NCBI GenBank assembly: GCA_016650315.1
Contig: JAENVZ010000081.1
Location: forward strand, 1-16,536
Length of the DNA stretch: 16,536 bases
From: Alphaproteobacteria bacterium
Lineage (GTDB): Bacteria; Pseudomonadota; Alphaproteobacteria; Sphingomonadales; Sphingomonadaceae
Direction: 5' to 3'
In this document: piece by piece, positions 7,079 to 15,495 of the stretch
How positions within the stretch are numbered: the first letter of the stretch is position 1
Layout: each line of letters begins with the position of its first letter
The notes under the pieces: model-generated
Told to the model about the DNA's origin: nothing
Databases searched by the model: none
The model's input: only the letters and a program-made list of their open reading frames with translations
Made by a program: the position numbers and the translations under genes

Positions 7079-8257
7079 TCACCGTTTTCGGCTTAATTCC
7101 CGCATCGCATCGTCCAGCCCGTCAAGTGTTAGCGGGTACATCCGGTCATGCATCAGCTCCCGCATCAGGCGGATCGACTGGGTATAGTCCCAATGGTCCT
7201 CATTGACCGGATTGAGCCACGCTGTAGCGGGATAGGTGTTGGTCAGGCGCTGCATCCAGGCGACGCCCGCTTCCTCATTATAATGTTCCACCGATCCGCC
7301 CGGATGGCTGATCTCATAGGGGCTCATCGATGCATCGCCAACAATGATCACCTTGTAGTCGTGACCATATTTATGAAGGATGTCCCAGGTGGGGATACGC
7401 TCGGCAAAGCGACGGCGATTGTCCTTCCACACGCCTTCGTACAGGCAATTGTGGAAATAGAAGAATTCCAGATCCTTGAACTCTGTGGTCGCTGCTGAAA
7501 ACAGTTCCTCGCACAATTTGATATAGGGGTCCATTGATCCGCCTACGTCCAGAAACAGTAAAAGCTTCACCGCATTATGCCGTTCGGGCCGCATACGGAT
7601 GTCGAGCCAGCCCTGCCGTGCGGTGTCATCGATGGTGCCTTCGATGTCGAGTTCGTCCGCCGCGCCTTCGCGGGCAAAGCGACGCAGGCGGCGCAGCGCG
7701 ACCTTGATATTGCGGGTGCCCAGTTCGCGCGTGTTGTCCAGATTGGGGAATTCGCGCTTGTCCCACACCTTGATGGCGCGCTTGTGCTTGCTCTCGCCGC
7801 CGATCCTTACGCCTTCGGGATTATAGCCGCCATTGCCGAAGGGAGATGTGCCGCCCGTGCCGATCCATTTATTGCCGCCCTGATGCCGCCCTTGCTGCTC
7901 CTCGAGGCGCTGCTTGAGCGTTTCCATGATTTCGTCCCAGGAACCGAGCGATTTGATCTTCTCCATTTCCTCGGGCGTCAGATATTTTTCCGCCACGGCC
8001 TTGAGCCATTCATGCGGGATTTCGGCCTCCTGTGTGCCATAACTGGTTTCCAACCCTTTGAAGACTTTGGAAAAAACCTGATCGAATCGATCGAGTAATC
8101 CCTCATCCTTCACAAATGTTGCGCGCGCGAGATAATAGAATTCTTCGGGACGCCTTGAAATGACATCGCGGTCAAGTGCTTCGAGCAGCACCAGATGTTC
8201 TTTCATGCTGGCCGGAATGCCCGCTGCACGGAGTTCGTCGAGAAAATTGAAAAACAT
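7079..8257 (-). CDS. VWA domain protein, CoxE-like (partner of MoxR-type ATPase)
   Basis: Encodes 392 residues. The N-terminal part (MFFNFLDELRAAGIPASMKEHL) and the LGTRNIKVALRRLRRFAREG segment near 180-197 are characteristic of CoxE-like VWA proteins. A von Willebrand A domain follows, with a MIDAS-type metal site at DVGGSM (237-242) and the later TEFKDLEFFYFHN and IIVGDASMSPYE strands. Such proteins work with a MoxR/CoxD AAA+ ATPase as a chaperone pair; in Oligotropha CoxD and CoxE help mature the Cu-Mo cluster of CO dehydrogenase. No molybdo-enzyme gene is in the window, so the client here is unknown. The matching ATPase is encoded at 9801-10643 on the same strand, separated by an opposite-strand chemoreceptor-like gene. 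No Shine-Dalgarno precedes the ATG; a TATAAT lies five bases upstream. Confidence 0.9.
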   Translation of the reverse strand: MFFNFLDELRAAGIPASMKEHLVLLEALDRDVISRRPEEFYYLARATFVKDEGLLDRFDQVFSKVFKGLETSYGTQEAEIPHEWLKAVAEKYLTPEEMEKIKSLGSWDEIMETLKQRLEEQQGRHQGGNKWIGTGGTSPFGNGGYNPEGVRIGGESKHKRAIKVWDKREFPNLDNTRELGTRNIKVALRRLRRFAREGAADELDIEGTIDDTARQGWLDIRMRPERHNAVKLLLFLDVGGSMDPYIKLCEELFSAATTEFKDLEFFYFHNCLYEGVWKDNRRRFAERIPTWDILHKYGHDYKVIIVGDASMSPYEISHPGGSVEHYNEEAGVAWMQRLTNTYPATAWLNPVNEDHWDYTQSIRLMRELMHDRMYPLTLDGLDDAMRELSRKR

Positions 8258-8262
8258 GGCCG

Positions 8263-8268
8263 ATTATA
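8263..8268 (-). promoter_or_regulatory. TATAAT box suggesting a leaderless VWA transcript
   Basis: On the minus strand a perfect TATAAT (8268-8263) ends five bases before the ATG at 8257, so transcription would begin at or very near the A of the start codon. The expected -35 position carries TTTGCC, only a partial match. Absence of a Shine-Dalgarno agrees with a leaderless mRNA, which is common in alphaproteobacteria. A chance TATAAT in this AT-richer gap is the alternative. Confidence 0.4.
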
Positions 8269-8387
8269 ACGGCGCATTGGCGACAGGCAAAGTTTTACGT
8301 TTAGCCTTAATGAAATTTTGACTAAATGACGGTGTATTGTGCATCGCAACATTATCTGTTGCATTTCCGGTTAAAGCAGGATTCAAT

Positions 8388-9800
8388 ATGTACGAGAGGC
8401 GGCAAGACTGGGGAACGCGGGTGGCGGACGGCGAATTGCTTGCAGATTTGGGTGAGCGCTGCGGGGATATGTCCCTGCAATGCAGCGATACCGCTGGTTT
8501 TTTGAGCAAGCTTAACCAGCGCATCCAGCAGGATGCAGCCCGATTGCACGAGTTGCAGGCCAATATGGAGCAACTGTCCGGCAATCAGATCGAAAGCAAT
8601 TTCGCAAGTGCGGAACTGAAACAGACGGCGTCTCGCGCCCAGTCGATCATTGCCGAGGGCAATGCTGTAGCGACGCTCTCGCTCGATGAATTTACGACCC
8701 TGATCGCCCATGTCACCGGACTTGAAGAGAAATTGCGCAATTTCCTGGACATTATCGGAACCGTCGGCACGATTTCGGACGAACTGGGCGCGATTGCGCA
8801 ACAAACCCGGATGCTGGGTATCAACGCGGCGATAGAGGCCGCGCGGGGCGGGGAGGCGACCAAAGGTTTCGCCGTGGTTGCCGACGAAATTCGCAGGCTT
8901 GCCACGCAGGCGGGCGAGTCCACATCCTTTGTTTCGGAAAAGCTCACGCAACTGGACCAGAGCGCCCGGGGCCTGATCGGCGGTGTTGAGGCGGGCATCG
9001 ACTTGGGGCACAGGACTGGCGGGCAAATCGACCGTATCCGTTCCGTCATGACCGAAATTTCGGTGCTGATTACCCAGTTCCAGCAACGATCGGAGGCGAT
9101 TTCCCACTGCAATCAGGAAGGGGCGAAGGATGTCGCGGTCCTGAAGATCGGACTGGAAGAATTTTGCGGAGCCGCGCAGGAAAGTGCGCGCGAAGTGGAT
9201 GTGGCGCGCCTTCGGCTCGATGAGCTGGAAAGCCGTTCGAACAATATGCTCAATCTGACCGCGCACAGCGAAATTCCAACACGCAACAGCCCCTATATCG
9301 CAAAGGCGCTCGCGGACGCAGAGGAAGTGGGTGCCGTGATCCGCAAGGCACTGACCGCTTCGCACATCAGCGAAGCCGATCTGTTCGACACACAGTATCG
9401 TGCCATTCCAGGCCTGGATCCGGTACAATATAACACCAATTTCGTGCCCTTCGCCGACACATTCATCCGACCGTTGCTTGACCTCCAAACGGCAAAGGAT
9501 GACGCCATTGTCGGGTGCTGCCTGGTCGATATGAACGGCTTCCTGCCCACACATATCAGCGCGCGCAGTGCGCCGCAGCGGCACGGACAGCGGCAATGGA
9601 ACCTGGAAAATAGCCGCAACCGTCAGATTTTCATGGATAATCAAACGCGCCACGCGCTTGATAATGAAGGCGATTTCTTTCTCTACACCTATCGTCAAGA
9701 TCTGGGCGAGGGACGTTACCGTGCGCTGCGCAGCGTGCTGGTGCCGCTCAATTTCAATGGCAGGCGGTGGGGATTGTTTGAACTGGGTTATCTGATTTAA
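8388..9800 (+). CDS. Cytoplasmic methyl-accepting chemotaxis-type protein
   Basis: Encodes 470 residues from the ATG at 8388; 17 further codons are open upstream to an ATG at 8337. There is no membrane segment, so this is a soluble receptor. Residues 20-330 are predicted mostly coiled coil, with the kinase-control hairpin tip at about 135-173 ([20 protein letters not shown] then [13 protein letters not shown]). The tip is close to the canonical sequence that contacts CheA and CheW. Residues about 340-470 form a separate C-terminal domain with [23 protein letters not shown] and [12 protein letters not shown] recognise that pattern from the C-terminus of other proteobacterial methyl-accepting proteins; its ligand is unknown to me. 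No che gene is nearby. The stop (9798-9800) touches the stop of the convergent ATPase gene with no gap. It splits the ATPase-VWA pair. Confidence 0.9.
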   Translation: MYERRQDWGTRVADGELLADLGERCGDMSLQCSDTAGFLSKLNQRIQQDAARLHELQANMEQLSGNQIESNFASAELKQTASRAQSIIAEGNAVATLSLDEFTTLIAHVTGLEEKLRNFLDIIGTVGTISDELGAIAQQTRMLGINAAIEAARGGEATKGFAVVADEIRRLATQAGESTSFVSEKLTQLDQSARGLIGGVEAGIDLGHRTGGQIDRIRSVMTEISVLITQFQQRSEAISHCNQEGAKDVAVLKIGLEEFCGAAQESAREVDVARLRLDELESRSNNMLNLTAHSEIPTRNSPYIAKALADAEEVGAVIRKALTASHISEADLFDTQYRAIPGLDPVQYNTNFVPFADTFIRPLLDLQTAKDDAIVGCCLVDMNGFLPTHISARSAPQRHGQRQWNLENSRNRQIFMDNQTRHALDNEGDFFLYTYRQDLGEGRYRALRSVLVPLNFNGRRWGLFELGYLI

Positions 9801-10643
9801 TCAACCACCTCGCCGGGTCATGAAGGCGAGGCGTTCGAACATCATGACGTCCTGCTCATTCTTCAGCAGCGCGCCATGCAAAGGTGGAATCGCCTTCGTG
9901 GGATCGCGTGACTGGAGGACGTCGAGCGGCATGTCTTCGGCCAGCAGCAGTTTTAACCAATCGAGCAGTTCGCTGGTCGATGGCTTTTTCTTCAGGCCCG
10001 GCACGTCGCGGATATCGTAGAAAATGTCCATGGCTTTGCTGACCAGAATTTTCTGGATGCCGGGGAAATGGACATCGACGATGGCCTGCATCGTGTTCCG
10101 GTCCGGGAACTTGATATAATGGAAGAAACAGCGGCGCAGGAACGCGTCGGGCAGTTCCTTTTCGTTATTGGACGTGATGATGACGATGGGGCGGTCCTTC
10201 GCCTTCACCATCTCACCGGTTTCATAGACATGGAACTCCATGCGATCGAGTTCCTGCAACAGGTCGTTGGGAAATTCGATGTCGGCCTTGTCGATTTCGT
10301 CGATCAGCAGGACGGGGAGCTGTGGCGCGGTGAACGCCTCCCACAGCTTGCCCTTGCGGATATAGTTGGAAATGTCGTGAACGCGCTCGTCACCCAACTG
10401 GCCGTCGCGCAGGCGAGCAACCGCGTCATATTCGTACAGACCCTGCTGTGCCTTGGTGGTCGATTTGACATTCCATTCGATCAGTGGCGCGCCGGTAGCC
10501 TTGGCGATTTCATAGGCCAGAACGGTCTTGCCAGTGCCAGGTTCGCCCTTCACCAGCAGCGGACGGCGCAGCGTGACGGCAGCGTTTACCGCGACTTTCA
10601 GATCGTCAGTCGCCACATATTGCTGCGTGCCTTCAAAGCGCAT
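9801..10643 (-). CDS. MoxR-family AAA+ ATPase (CoxD-like)
   Basis: Encodes 280 residues. MoxR-type AAA+ proteins use ATP hydrolysis to remodel client proteins, usually with a VWA partner. Visible are Walker A GEPGTGKT (33-40), Walker B LLIDEID (112-118), sensor 1 IITSNN (155-160) and arginine finger DAFLRR (166-171). The start RFEGTQQYVATDDLKVAVN and the C-terminal PPLHGALLKNEQDVMMFERLAFMTRR are typical of the group next to CoxE-like proteins. No other in-frame start is possible, because a TGA lies close upstream. The Shine-Dalgarno is mediocre (AGGA directly before ATG, GGGA 11 bases away). The partner VWA gene is 7079-8257, the same strand but 1.5 kb downstream beyond a chemoreceptor gene. 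Confidence 0.93.
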   Translation of the reverse strand: MRFEGTQQYVATDDLKVAVNAAVTLRRPLLVKGEPGTGKTVLAYEIAKATGAPLIEWNVKSTTKAQQGLYEYDAVARLRDGQLGDERVHDISNYIRKGKLWEAFTAPQLPVLLIDEIDKADIEFPNDLLQELDRMEFHVYETGEMVKAKDRPIVIITSNNEKELPDAFLRRCFFHYIKFPDRNTMQAIVDVHFPGIQKILVSKAMDIFYDIRDVPGLKKKPSTSELLDWLKLLLAEDMPLDVLQSRDPTKAIPPLHGALLKNEQDVMMFERLAFMTRRGG

Positions 10644-10721
10644 TCCTGTTCATCCCATCATGTTCAATGAGGCAGGGCATAGCATGGAGGCAGGGAGGCG
10701 CAAGATTTTTGCGCGAGGATT

Positions 10722-11402
10722 TCAGTCGATCTGCCGGGCCAGCGCACGGGCGCTCAACAGATCCCACAGGCCGCGATGCTGGCCCAGAAGCTGGCGCGCG
10801 CCGAAATGAACCGCGCGCTCGATGCTCTCATCCTCACAGATTGTGCTGGCGACGGTGAGTGTTTCATGGCGGTCTGGTAGTGCGGTGCGACGTGGGCTGA
10901 GACCCAGACGCAGGGCGGCGGCATCCAGGATTCGCCGAATCGCAATCCAGTCGAGCGCCAGCGCAAAGGCCGCGCCCATCGCGCAACCGCGCCGGTCGGA
11001 TTGGGCAAGCATGTCCAGCGCGTGCCGCTGGGCAACAACCGCCGCTTCGGTGTCGCCCTGACCCGCTGTGCTGGGCGCGGGGCCTGCAACGACGGCCAGT
11101 TGCGTCAAATAGGTACGTTCGGCGGTAAAACCGTCCGCGGCCTGAATGAGCCAGCTTCGTGCGCCATTATCGGTGGTGCGCATCGCTGCGTGATCAATGA
11201 CGCCGGGGTGGCGGCCATGCAACATGCATAAAAAGTGCACGGCGTCCGCCAGATTGGGAAGGTTGCGCGTCAAGTCGCCGCCCTGACCCATGCCGTTGGC
11301 GGATGCATGGCCATGTCCGGCTGTGCCATCGACATCAGCCAGCGTTAGCAGCAATTCGAATATGCTACCAACATTCCGCTGTCTCGCTGGATTTCCGTTC
11401 AT
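10722..11402 (-). CDS. Uncharacterised protein downstream of rpoD
   Basis: Encodes 226 residues from the ATG at 11402, which has AGGG nine bases upstream; an ATG at 11408 would add two residues but leaves that AGGG too close. I do not recognise the family. The protein is rich in Ala, Leu and Arg and probably helical, with no signal peptide or membrane segment. Notable stretches are a Gly/His-rich segment near residues 30-45 (GTAGHGHASANG), DAVHFLCMLHGRHPGVIDHA around 55-75, and a C-terminal STICEDESIERAVHFGARQLLG. The frame has the same GC-rich third-position style as its neighbours, and no competing long frame on the other strand looks like a protein. It lies between rpoD and the AAA+ ATPase, all on the minus strand. 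A TTGACA (11448-11443) upstream is a possible -35 without a good -10. Confidence 0.65.
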   Translation of the reverse strand: MNGNPARQRNVGSIFELLLTLADVDGTAGHGHASANGMGQGGDLTRNLPNLADAVHFLCMLHGRHPGVIDHAAMRTTDNGARSWLIQAADGFTAERTYLTQLAVVAGPAPSTAGQGDTEAAVVAQRHALDMLAQSDRRGCAMGAAFALALDWIAIRRILDAAALRLGLSPRRTALPDRHETLTVASTICEDESIERAVHFGARQLLGQHRGLWDLLSARALARQID

Positions 11403-11470
11403 GCGCATCGCCCTATGCCAGCACCTGAAGGTGCGAAATTGCTGTCAAGCAAAGGGATTAGCGCAATAGC

Positions 11471-11487
11471 GTAAACAGCCCGTTTAC
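11471..11487. repeat. Small palindrome between rpoD and the uncharacterised gene
   Basis: GTAAAC (11471-11476) and GTTTAC (11482-11487) form a 6-bp stem over a 5-base loop, in the 133-bp gap downstream of rpoD and upstream of the next minus-strand gene. A second small stem, GCACCT/AGGTGC, is at 11421-11434. Neither has a T-run on the minus strand, so I cannot call an rpoD terminator; either may be an operator or chance. Confidence 0.3.
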
Positions 11488-11535
11488 ATGGGACGTAATT
11501 TAGCGACGAATTTCTGTGCGAAAGCCGAAAAATCC

Positions 11536-13575
11536 TTATTGATCAAGGAAACTACGCATTTTCCGGCTGCGGCTGGGATGTTTCAATTTGCGTAGTGCCT
11601 TTGCCTCGATCTGGCGGATACGTTCGCGGGTGACCGAAAACTGCTGGCCAACCTCTTCCAGCGTGTGATCGGTATTCATGCCGATGCCAAAGCGCATACG
11701 CAGCACGCGTTCCTCACGCGGGGTTAGGCTGGCGAGAACGCGGGTGACCGTTTCCTTCAGGTTCGCCTGAATCGCGGCATCGACCGGAATGATCGCGTTC
11801 TTGTCCTCAATAAAATCGCCCAGATGCGAATCTTCCTCGTCACCGATCGGCGTTTCGAGGGAAATCGGTTCCTTGGCGATTTTCATCACCTTGCGGACCT
11901 TTTCAAGCGGCATGGACAGGCGTTCGGCCATTTCCTCCGGCGTCGGCTCGCGGCCCTGTTCGTGCAGGAACTGGCGACTGGTGCGGACCAGCTTGTTGAT
12001 CGTTTCGATCATGTGGACCGGAATACGGATGGTTCGCGCCTGATCGGCGATTGAGCGGGTGATTGCCTGCCTGATCCACCATGTCGCGTAGGTGCTGAAT
12101 TTGTAGCCGCGACGATATTCGAATTTGTCCACGGCTTTCATCAGACCGATATTGCCCTCCTGAATCAAATCCAGGAATTGCAGACCGCGATTGGTGTATT
12201 TCTTGGCGATGGAGATGACGAGACGCAGGTTCGCCTCCACCATTTCCTTCTTGGCGATGCGCGCTTCGCGCTCGCCCTTCTGCACCATGTTGACGATACG
12301 GCGGAATTCGGACAGCGACATGCCGGTTGCTTGCGCGATTTCAGAAATTTCCACACGGATGCGATCGACCGCTCCGGCTTCCAGTTCGGCAAAGGCGGCC
12401 CATTTCTTGTCGATGCGCCCGACATTTTCCAGCCAGCCGTCTTCCAGCTCATGATTGACATAGGCGTCAAGGAACGCCTTGCGCGGCACCTTGTGCCGTT
12501 CGGCAAGGCGGAGCATCTGTCCGCCAAGTGCGGTCAGGCGCCGGTTATAGGCGTATAGCTGATCGACCAGATATTCGATCTTGGCTCCATGAAACTGCAC
12601 GCTTTCCACATGGGCGGTCAGTTCCTCACGCAGCTTGTGATATTTATTCTCTTCGCTTCTGGGGAAGTCATCGCCAGCGCCCAGCGCATCCAGCCGTGCG
12701 GTCTGCACCTTTGAAAACTTCTTGAACAGGGAAGTGATCGTTTCGAATTTTTCCAGCGCGCCGGGTTTCAGCAATTCTTCCATGGCGGCGAGCGAAAGGG
12801 TGTTGTCTTCCTCGTCATCGTCGTCGTCGCCGGGGCGCTTGGCGCGCCGCTCAGTCATGGAGTCCTCTTCGTCCTCCTCAGCCACTTCCTCAACGTCTTC
12901 TTCTTCCTTGAAGGTGGGACCAGCGGTCTTCTCGCTGATCTCGCCATCTTCCTCTGCACCCTCTTCAAGGTTTTCGGGCGCCGGGTCCTTGGACAGCATC
13001 GCATCAAGATCGAGAATCTCGCGCAACTGCATCTCGCCATTGTTGAGTGCAGTCGACCATTCGATGATGGCGTTGAAGGTGATCGGGCTTTCGCAAAGCC
13101 CTAAGATCATTGTGTCCCGTCCGGCCTCGATGCGCTTGGCGATGGCGATTTCACCCTCGCGGCTCAGCAGTTCGACAGCCCCCATTTCGCGCAGATACAT
13201 GCGCACAGGGTCGTCGGTGCGGTCGATCGTTTCCTTCTTTTTTTCGGGAACCGAGGTGGAGGCTGCATCGTCATCCTCATCAGGCTGGTCAATCGCTTCG
13301 ACCTCTTCCTCGGGACGTTCTTCGCCGTCTTCGCTGACTTCTTCGTTTTCGACGATGTTAACGCCCATGTCGTTGAGCGCAGCCATAACGTCCTCGATCT
13401 GTTCGGACGACATCTGGTCTTGGGGCAGAGCGCTGTTCAGTTCATCATAGGTGATATAGCCGCGCTTCTTTGCGCGGCTTATCAGCTTTTTGACCGACGC
13501 TTCATTCAGGTCGAGCAATGGCGCATCGCCGTTGTCCGCATCGTCGGTTTGCGTTTTATTCGCCTTGCTCGCCAT
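11536..13575 (-). CDS. rpoD: RNA polymerase primary sigma factor RpoD (sigma-70)
   Basis: Encodes 679 residues. It is the housekeeping sigma factor that directs RNA polymerase to -35/-10 promoters. Region 1.1 spans about 22-78. A strongly acidic region at 80-105 precedes region 1.2 ([11 protein letters not shown], 122-132). The long non-conserved segment includes a second acidic tract at about 204-258. Regions 2.1-2.4 run about 437-525 ([46 protein letters not shown], 496-509), region 3 about 526-600. Region 4 runs 613-679 with [14 protein letters not shown] and the helix-turn-helix [20 protein letters not shown]. The ATG at 13575 has AAGG at good distance. It lies 36 bp after dnaG, so the two are almost certainly cotranscribed, as in the classical macromolecular-synthesis operon. 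Gene and gene order are ordinary for alphaproteobacteria. Confidence 0.99.
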   Translation of the reverse strand: MASKANKTQTDDADNGDAPLLDLNEASVKKLISRAKKRGYITYDELNSALPQDQMSSEQIEDVMAALNDMGVNIVENEEVSEDGEERPEEEVEAIDQPDEDDDAASTSVPEKKKETIDRTDDPVRMYLREMGAVELLSREGEIAIAKRIEAGRDTMILGLCESPITFNAIIEWSTALNNGEMQLREILDLDAMLSKDPAPENLEEGAEEDGEISEKTAGPTFKEEEDVEEVAEEDEEDSMTERRAKRPGDDDDDEEDNTLSLAAMEELLKPGALEKFETITSLFKKFSKVQTARLDALGAGDDFPRSEENKYHKLREELTAHVESVQFHGAKIEYLVDQLYAYNRRLTALGGQMLRLAERHKVPRKAFLDAYVNHELEDGWLENVGRIDKKWAAFAELEAGAVDRIRVEISEIAQATGMSLSEFRRIVNMVQKGEREARIAKKEMVEANLRLVISIAKKYTNRGLQFLDLIQEGNIGLMKAVDKFEYRRGYKFSTYATWWIRQAITRSIADQARTIRIPVHMIETINKLVRTSRQFLHEQGREPTPEEMAERLSMPLEKVRKVMKIAKEPISLETPIGDEEDSHLGDFIEDKNAIIPVDAAIQANLKETVTRVLASLTPREERVLRMRFGIGMNTDHTLEEVGQQFSVTRERIRQIEAKALRKLKHPSRSRKMRSFLDQ

Positions 13576-13611
13576 TTATTCGCCTTAAACCTGTTGAACG
13601 TCCCACGGCCG

Positions 13612-15495
13612 TCATAAATTATCGTCAGGCTGCATCAGATCAGCGAGTCTCTGTTCATGCTCGGCTTTTAATTCCCGCAACTTCTGCTGTTGCGAGTAAC
13701 TAGCCTCGTCTGTCGCTTCGCCCATCCTGCGCGTCGCCTCGGTCAGCGCGCTTTCTATTTCCGGTCCCGCCACCGTGACCCGAATCGCCTCGCCCAGATC
13801 GCGTCGGGCGCGGTCGGGATCGGCATCCTTGCGGGTGAAGGTGAAATTCAGCGCATCGGCCCGAAGCAGCCCTCTCGCCATATTATACAATTCACTCTGC
13901 CCCAATATGGTAAGGAGGGCGTCTGTATCAAGTATTTCCTTCGTCATTCCCGATGAAAGCAGAAATTCCATCAGCGCGGCCATTTGCGAATCGGCGATTT
14001 GCAGATGGGAAAGCTCTTCCAGATGCGCCCGTATCTCCATTGGATAGCGGATCAGGCCGCTGAGCACGCCGCGCAGCAAAATGCCTTCCATGCCCGAACC
14101 GCTGATCGCGCGCGCTTCGCCACCCACAGGTTCGAAAGCCGGGCGGAAACTACCTTTTTGCCAAGGTCGCCGATCACGCGACGGTTGGGCAAAGCTGTTT
14201 TGCCGCCGCTTGTAGAATAACCCGTCCAGCCGTTCGCGAAACGCCTGCCCATACAGGCTGCGCACATCGTCATGACCGATCTGCGTCACGATGTCGCGCA
14301 GGCGTTGCTTCAATCCGGCCCGCTGTTCAGGCGTATCAAGCGGTGCGCTTGCCACTTCATGGCTCCAGAGCCGATCGACCAGCGGCTCGGCTTTCCTCAA
14401 AATCGCCTCGAACGCTGCGCCCCCTTCTGCGCGAATCAGGTCGTCGGGGTCCTGTCCTGCGGGCAAGGTGGCAAAGGCAAGGCTGTGACCGGGCCGGAGC
14501 AGGGGCAGGGCGCGCATGGCCGCGCGGATCGCGGCCTTCTGTCCGGCGGCATCGCCATCGAAACAGAGAATGGGCACCTCTACCATTTTCCACAGCCGCT
14601 CGATCTGATGCTCGGTGAGGGCTGTACCTAATGGCGCGACGGTTTCGCCAAATCCTGCCTGAGCCAGCGCCACGACGTCCATATAGCCTTCGACAACGAT
14701 GACCCGCCCGGTTTGCCGCGTGGCAGGGGCAGCGCGGTCGAGGTTGTAGAGCGTGCGCCCCTTGTCAAAGAGCGGCGTGTCAGGGGAATTGAGATATTTC
14801 GGCTCGCCTGAACCCAATATCCGCCCACCAAAGGCGATCACGCGTCCACGCGGATCGCGGATCGGGATCATCAGCCGCCCGCGGAACCGGTCATAGCTGT
14901 CGCGTTTCTTCTGGAGGCCACCATCTGGCTCTGCGCCATCCGGGTCGATCAGCAGTCCGGCCTCGATCAGCCGGGGTTCGCCATGACTTTTGAGCGCATC
15001 TTTCAACCGTCCACGCGAATCGGGAGACAGGCCAAAACCAAAGGTTCTTGCCGTCGCATCGCTGATCCCGCGCCGTTTCAGATAGTCGCGCGCCTGTGCG
15101 CCATCCAGCCCCTGCAATTGCTCCACGAACCAGTCCTGCGCCGCGCTCATCACATCGTGCAGTGTGGCGGCTTCCTCGGCGCGTCTGGCGGCCTTTGGAT
15201 CGGGCGCGGGAACGTCCATTCCGGCGGTGGTGGCGAGATCCTTCACCGCATCCATGAATGGCAACCCGCGCTGGTCCGTCATCCAGCTAATGACGTCCCC
15301 ATGCGCGCCGCAGCCAAAGCAGTGGTAGAAGCCCTTTTCATCATTGATCGTAAAACTGGGCGTCTTTTCATTATGGAATGGGCAGCACGCCTTATACTCG
15401 CGCCCGGCCTTCTGGACCTTCACGGTTTTGCCGATCAGCGTGGAGAGCGTGGTGCGGGCGCGCAGTTCGTCGAGGAATTGGGGGGAGAGGGACAT
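13612..15495 (-). CDS. dnaG: DNA primase DnaG
   Basis: Encodes 627 residues. DnaG lays RNA primers for replication and binds the replicative helicase DnaB. The N-terminal zinc-binding domain has C38, H41, C59 and C62 (CCPFHNEKTPSF, then HCFGCGAHGD). The RNA polymerase core has YDRFRGRLMIPIRD (201-214). The TOPRIM catalytic part has VVEGYMD (E269) and FDGDAAG (D313, D315). The last 150 or so residues form the helicase-interaction region. Length is normal. The ATG at 15495 directly follows the TAA of the GIY-YIG gene (TAAATG). Its Shine-Dalgarno, GGAGG, is at ideal distance but lies inside the 3' arm of a perfect 8-bp hairpin. Upstream reading may thus be needed to expose it. rpoD follows 36 bp downstream. 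Confidence 0.98.
   Translation of the reverse strand: MSLSPQFLDELRARTTLSTLIGKTVKVQKAGREYKACCPFHNEKTPSFTINDEKGFYHCFGCGAHGDVISWMTDQRGLPFMDAVKDLATTAGMDVPAPDPKAARRAEEAATLHDVMSAAQDWFVEQLQGLDGAQARDYLKRRGISDATARTFGFGLSPDSRGRLKDALKSHGEPRLIEAGLLIDPDGAEPDGGLQKKRDSYDRFRGRLMIPIRDPRGRVIAFGGRILGSGEPKYLNSPDTPLFDKGRTLYNLDRAAPATRQTGRVIVVEGYMDVVALAQAGFGETVAPLGTALTEHQIERLWKMVEVPILCFDGDAAGQKAAIRAAMRALPLLRPGHSLAFATLPAGQDPDDLIRAEGGAAFEAILRKAEPLVDRLWSHEVASAPLDTPEQRAGLKQRLRDIVTQIGHDDVRSLYGQAFRERLDGLFYKRRQNSFAQPSRDRRPWQKGSFRPAFEPVGGEARAISGSGMEGILLRGVLSGLIRYPMEIRAHLEELSHLQIADSQMAALMEFLLSSGMTKEILDTDALLTILGQSELYNMARGLLRADALNFTFTRKDADPDRARRDLGEAIRVTVAGPEIESALTEATRRMGEATDEASYSQQQKLRELKAEHEQRLADLMQPDDNL

Noticed and set aside
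7787..7792. DVGGSM in the VWA protein considered as a broken MIDAS (general position within the gene)
   Set aside because: It departs from strict DxSxS, but this form is what I remember for CoxE-like proteins, so I do not count it as a missing key residue.
8352..9698. 448-codon minus-strand frame opposite the chemoreceptor gene
   Set aside because: The plus strand encodes an intact canonical signalling tip; the antisense product has no recognisable features.
12744..13340. Acidic low-complexity insert of RpoD considered as an anomaly
   Set aside because: A long acidic non-conserved region is usual in sigma-70 primary sigma factors; nothing here breaks the frame or removes a core region.
12722..13450. 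242-codon serine-rich plus-strand frame
   Set aside because: The serine runs are simply the reverse complement of the acidic Asp/Glu tracts of rpoD.
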